In this document: positions 62,062-64,000 of the stretch, piece by piece | Layout of the letters: each line of letters opens with the position of its first letter | Position numbering within the stretch: position 1 is the first letter of the stretch | Origin: Alkalibacterium subtropicum | GTDB lineage: Bacteria; Bacillota; Bacilli; Lactobacillales; Carnobacteriaceae_A | Reading direction: 5' to 3' | DNA length: 64,000 nucleotides | NCBI RefSeq assembly: GCF_900112455.1 | Contig: NZ_FOLT01000002.1 | Coordinates: 301,128 to 365,127 of the forward strand | Program-made: the position numbers and the translations under genes | Notes under the pieces: generated by a model | Told to the model about the DNA's origin: nothing | Databases searched by the model: none | What the model saw: only the letters and a program-made list of their open reading frames with translations

Positions 62062-63411
62062 TTAGCTGGCTGGCTCAAAGTCCGCATCATACTTTGACTT
62101 TGTCTTAGACTCTTTCTCATATGCCGGCTCATACTCCGGTTCTTCTTTCGGCAGGATCTGATTTAAAAGGATGCCCGTAATGGCACTAAGGGCAGTTCCA
62201 GACAGGGTAAGAAGTCCGGCGATGTCGAACACTGCGCCGCCCAGTCCGATCACCAGCATGGAACTGGCTATGATCAAGTTTCTTGACTGATTGAAGTCCA
62301 CTTTGTCTTCGATCATCACTTTCAACCCATTGCTTGCGATGACGCCGTACAAGAGGATTGACATGCCACCTAGAACCGCAGCCGGAATGGTTGATATCAG
62401 TGCCGTGAATTTGCCCATAAAACTCAGAGCGACAGCGATGAAGGCTGCATTTCTGATGACCGAGACCGATGCGATCCGCGTCATGCCGATCACGCCGGTA
62501 TTTTCTCCGTAAGTGGTATTGGCCGGTCCGCCGAAGAAGGCTGACACAGCTGTTGCTGCTCCGTCACCGATCAGTGTGCGGTTCAGACCCGGTTCTTTCA
62601 GGAATTCACGGTCACAGATCTTACCTAGTACGGAGTGGTCCCCGATATGTTCAGCCACTGTCACAAGCACAATAGGAAGCAGCGCCAGGGCTTCAGGACC
62701 GAAGTAGAAATCATAACTCTGGAAAGTGTTCGTTTCAAAAGGCAAGTACAGTTCCGGAAGGGCGATCCAGTTCGCTTCTCTTACCGCGGTGAAATCTACG
62801 ATCCCAAGCACTGTGGCTAAAAGGTAGCCTCCGACAATGGCAACCAGGAATGGAATGATTTTCAGGAAACCCTTTGCTTTCGTGTTAATGAAGGCCGCAA
62901 TCAGGAAGGTCGTTACGGATACGACGATGACGCGCCAGTCTGAGTCAGCAACAAAGCCCGCGTTCTGAACGGCATTGGCCGCCAGTCCCAGACCGATGAC
63001 CATGATCATCGGACCGATAACGATCGGTGGAAGCAGCTTATCCACCCAGGACGTTCCGACGACACGGACGATTCCCGCGATGATTATATATAACAGGCCG
63101 ACCATGACGACCCCTGTCTGTGCGGCACTGATGTCCCCGCCCATTTGTTCTATGGCTATCTGCATGGCTGCGATATAGGCAAATGAGGAACCGAGATACA
63201 CCGGCACTTTTGCTTTCGTGGCGATCTGATAAATGAGCGTCCCCATTCCGCTGGCTAAAAGCGCGACGGATACGGGCATATTTAGTAGGATGGGCACGAG
63301 AATCGTTGCCCCAAACATTGCGAATACGTGCTGAAGACTCAAGAACATCCCTTTGACCAAGGGCGGCTTTGCCTCCACGTCTAATAGTAACGGTCGTTGT
63401 TGAATGGCCAT
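62062..63411 (-). CDS. uraA: Uracil permease (NCS2 family)
   Basis: The 449-residue protein has 12-14 TM segments with NCS2 motifs (FGATILVPILLNMP, YLGSSFAYIAAMQ, VLVTVAEHIGDH with the conserved Glu/His, and the GGPANTTYGENTGVIGMTR segment). It takes up uracil in symport with protons. Control by PyrR-type attenuation is visible upstream (63444-63612), which supports uracil as substrate. The name pyrP is also used in Gram-positive bacteria. Confidence 0.93.
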   Translation of the reverse strand: MAIQQRPLLLDVEAKPPLVKGMFLSLQHVFAMFGATILVPILLNMPVSVALLASGMGTLIYQIATKAKVPVYLGSSFAYIAAMQIAIEQMGGDISAAQTGVVMVGLLYIIIAGIVRVVGTSWVDKLLPPIVIGPMIMVIGLGLAANAVQNAGFVADSDWRVIVVSVTTFLIAAFINTKAKGFLKIIPFLVAIVGGYLLATVLGIVDFTAVREANWIALPELYLPFETNTFQSYDFYFGPEALALLPIVLVTVAEHIGDHSVLGKICDREFLKEPGLNRTLIGDGAATAVSAFFGGPANTTYGENTGVIGMTRIASVSVIRNAAFIAVALSFMGKFTALISTIPAAVLGGMSILLYGVIASNGLKVMIEDKVDFNQSRNLIIASSMLVIGLGGAVFDIAGLLTLSGTALSAITGILLNQILPKEEPEYEPAYEKESKTKSKYDADFEPAS

Positions 63412-63443
63412 ATCTTATCATCCTTCTTTCCTGTTTTTGGGCA

Positions 63444-63612
63444 TAAAAAAATGCCCTTTTATTTTACGCAAAAGGACCTTTAGATAAGATGGATGCTAAG
63501 CGGCATCGGGATGCACGTCTTTACATCAGTTTCTGTGTGCAGACTGCTCCTGTGCTTTTCAGCTTTATGAAATTTTTCCATCCTTTTCTACCTCACGGGA
63601 TAGAATTAAAGG
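63444..63612 (-). promoter_or_regulatory. PyrR-responsive transcription attenuator of uraA
   Basis: The minus-strand RNA contains AUCCCGUGAGGU (63590-63601), which fits the PyrR-binding loop consensus UCCNGNGAGG, held by CUA/UAG and CCUUU/AAAGG arms (63582-63612). Downstream GTCCTTTT and AAAAGGGC (63453-63477) form a terminator stem followed by ATTTTTTT (63444-63451). High UMP would let PyrR bind, free the terminator and switch uracil uptake off. Confidence 0.85.
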
Positions 63613-63628
63613 AATTTTGCTTGCATTC

Positions 63629-63657
63629 AGTTTACCAAGTGTCATTCTGAAAAGCAA
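63629..63657 (-). promoter_or_regulatory. uraA promoter
   Basis: On the minus strand TTGCTT (63652-63657), a 17-base spacer and TAAACT (63629-63634) precede the PyrR-binding element by about 15 bases. Confidence 0.75.
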
Positions 63658-63781
63658 GACTTAATTTAAACGTGTATGTGTAAAGTTATTCTCGGAAATT
63701 TATTCTAGAAATCTGAAACACTATTTATTTTTTCTCTTCGAACTATGTTTTTAGTATCTTTTAAAAGCTTAAAATCTCTCT

Positions 63782-64000
63782 CTAACTAAACAATTTCTGT
63801 AATTGCCCCATTGGGCTTGAAGAGGAGCCATAATTAGCTACTCTGCCAATTTTCACACCTATTGATGGTCTGGATTTACTTTTCTTCAAGGCTGCTCTTA
63901 CAGCCCCTTTGAACTCCGGCTGGAGTTCCGCTAAAAGCTCAGGTGTTTTATCTGTTAAGGCTTTGAGAAACGTTCCGTTCTTACGTGCTGAAATAATCGC
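63782..64000 (-). CDS. Unrecognised protein, C-terminal 72 residues only
   Basis: An open minus-strand frame enters from the right edge and ends at TAG (63782-63784). It encodes IISARKNGTFLKALTDKTPE followed by a basic, Ser-rich end (KSKSRPSIGVKIGRVANYG) finishing MGQLQKLFS. The composition is that of a soluble protein, with no membrane segment. No family was recognised, and most of the gene lies outside the window. No clear terminator follows in the 120 bases before the uraA promoter. Confidence 0.55.
   Translation of the reverse strand, partial: AIISARKNGTFLKALTDKTPELLAELQPEFKGAVRAALKKSKSRPSIGVKIGRVANYGSSSSPMGQLQKLFS

Noticed and set aside
63435..63456. Plus-strand terminator formed by GGGCAT-ATGCCC
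   Set aside because: No plus-strand gene precedes it; the same bases are better explained as the T-tract and arm of the uraA attenuator.

Overview
The window reads as a chromosomal segment of a low-GC Gram-positive bacterium of the Lactobacillales, most likely of the Carnobacteriaceae kind (inference from overall protein similarity; no 16S rRNA is present). The evidence is the full Firmicutes-type rpoB-rpoC / str / S10-spc-alpha gene order, IF-1 of 72 residues, zinc-type S14, ybxB-like rsmC next to rpoB, ECF transporter genes and truA after rplQ, and a PyrR attenuator before a uracil permease. Almost every gene is on the minus strand. The plus-strand genes are the IS66 remnant at the left edge and the moxR-DUF58-transglutaminase operon.

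Left part, 1-12.6 kb, is accessory and partly decaying. It holds the end of an IS66 element whose transposase carries a nonsense codon, a broken lipoprotein gene, an OmpR-type two-component system, an adenylate-kinase-like gene broken by one amber codon, and a heavily frameshifted gap (GAPDH) pseudogene. These are followed by a compact set of envelope genes: a TIGR01906-type membrane protein, a small His-rich membrane protein, an Lgt-like protein lacking two catalytic residues, two Met-rich exported small proteins, and two coiled-coil M23 proteins, one of which has lost a zinc ligand. The Met/His-rich sequences, including the sensor loop of the kinase, suggest a metal (copper-like) or envelope-stress island; this is inference.

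12.8-33 kb is mostly housekeeping: a methyltransferase, a P-loop kinase with truA, the ECF energy-coupling module (ecfT, ecfA2, ecfA1), and then the alpha, spc and S10 ribosomal protein clusters from rplQ to rpsJ, including the short rpmJ and rpmD genes. A 51-bp tandem repeat array flanked by hairpins lies between ecfT and truA. 33.5-38 kb is the plus-strand moxR/DUF58/transglutaminase operon, and 38.3-39.1 kb an EamA transporter; together they separate the S10 operon from tuf. 39.3-51.8 kb is tuf, fusA, rpsG, rpsL, rpoC and rpoB, with good sigma-A promoters upstream of tuf, rpsL, rpoB and rpsJ. A second array, nine 52-bp units that each contain a hairpin, lies upstream of the rpoB promoter.

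53.4-61.7 kb is a catabolic-looking cluster: fumarase (fumC) directly after a PRD/Mga-type regulator, an adenylosuccinate-lyase-superfamily enzyme with a glucose-family PTS permease, and a malic/malolactic enzyme. The set could import a sugar-linked compound, release fumarate from it, and carry fumarate through malate to pyruvate or lactate. A cre-like site next to a strong promoter suggests carbon catabolite control. The window ends with a PyrR-attenuated uracil permease and an unrecognised partial gene.
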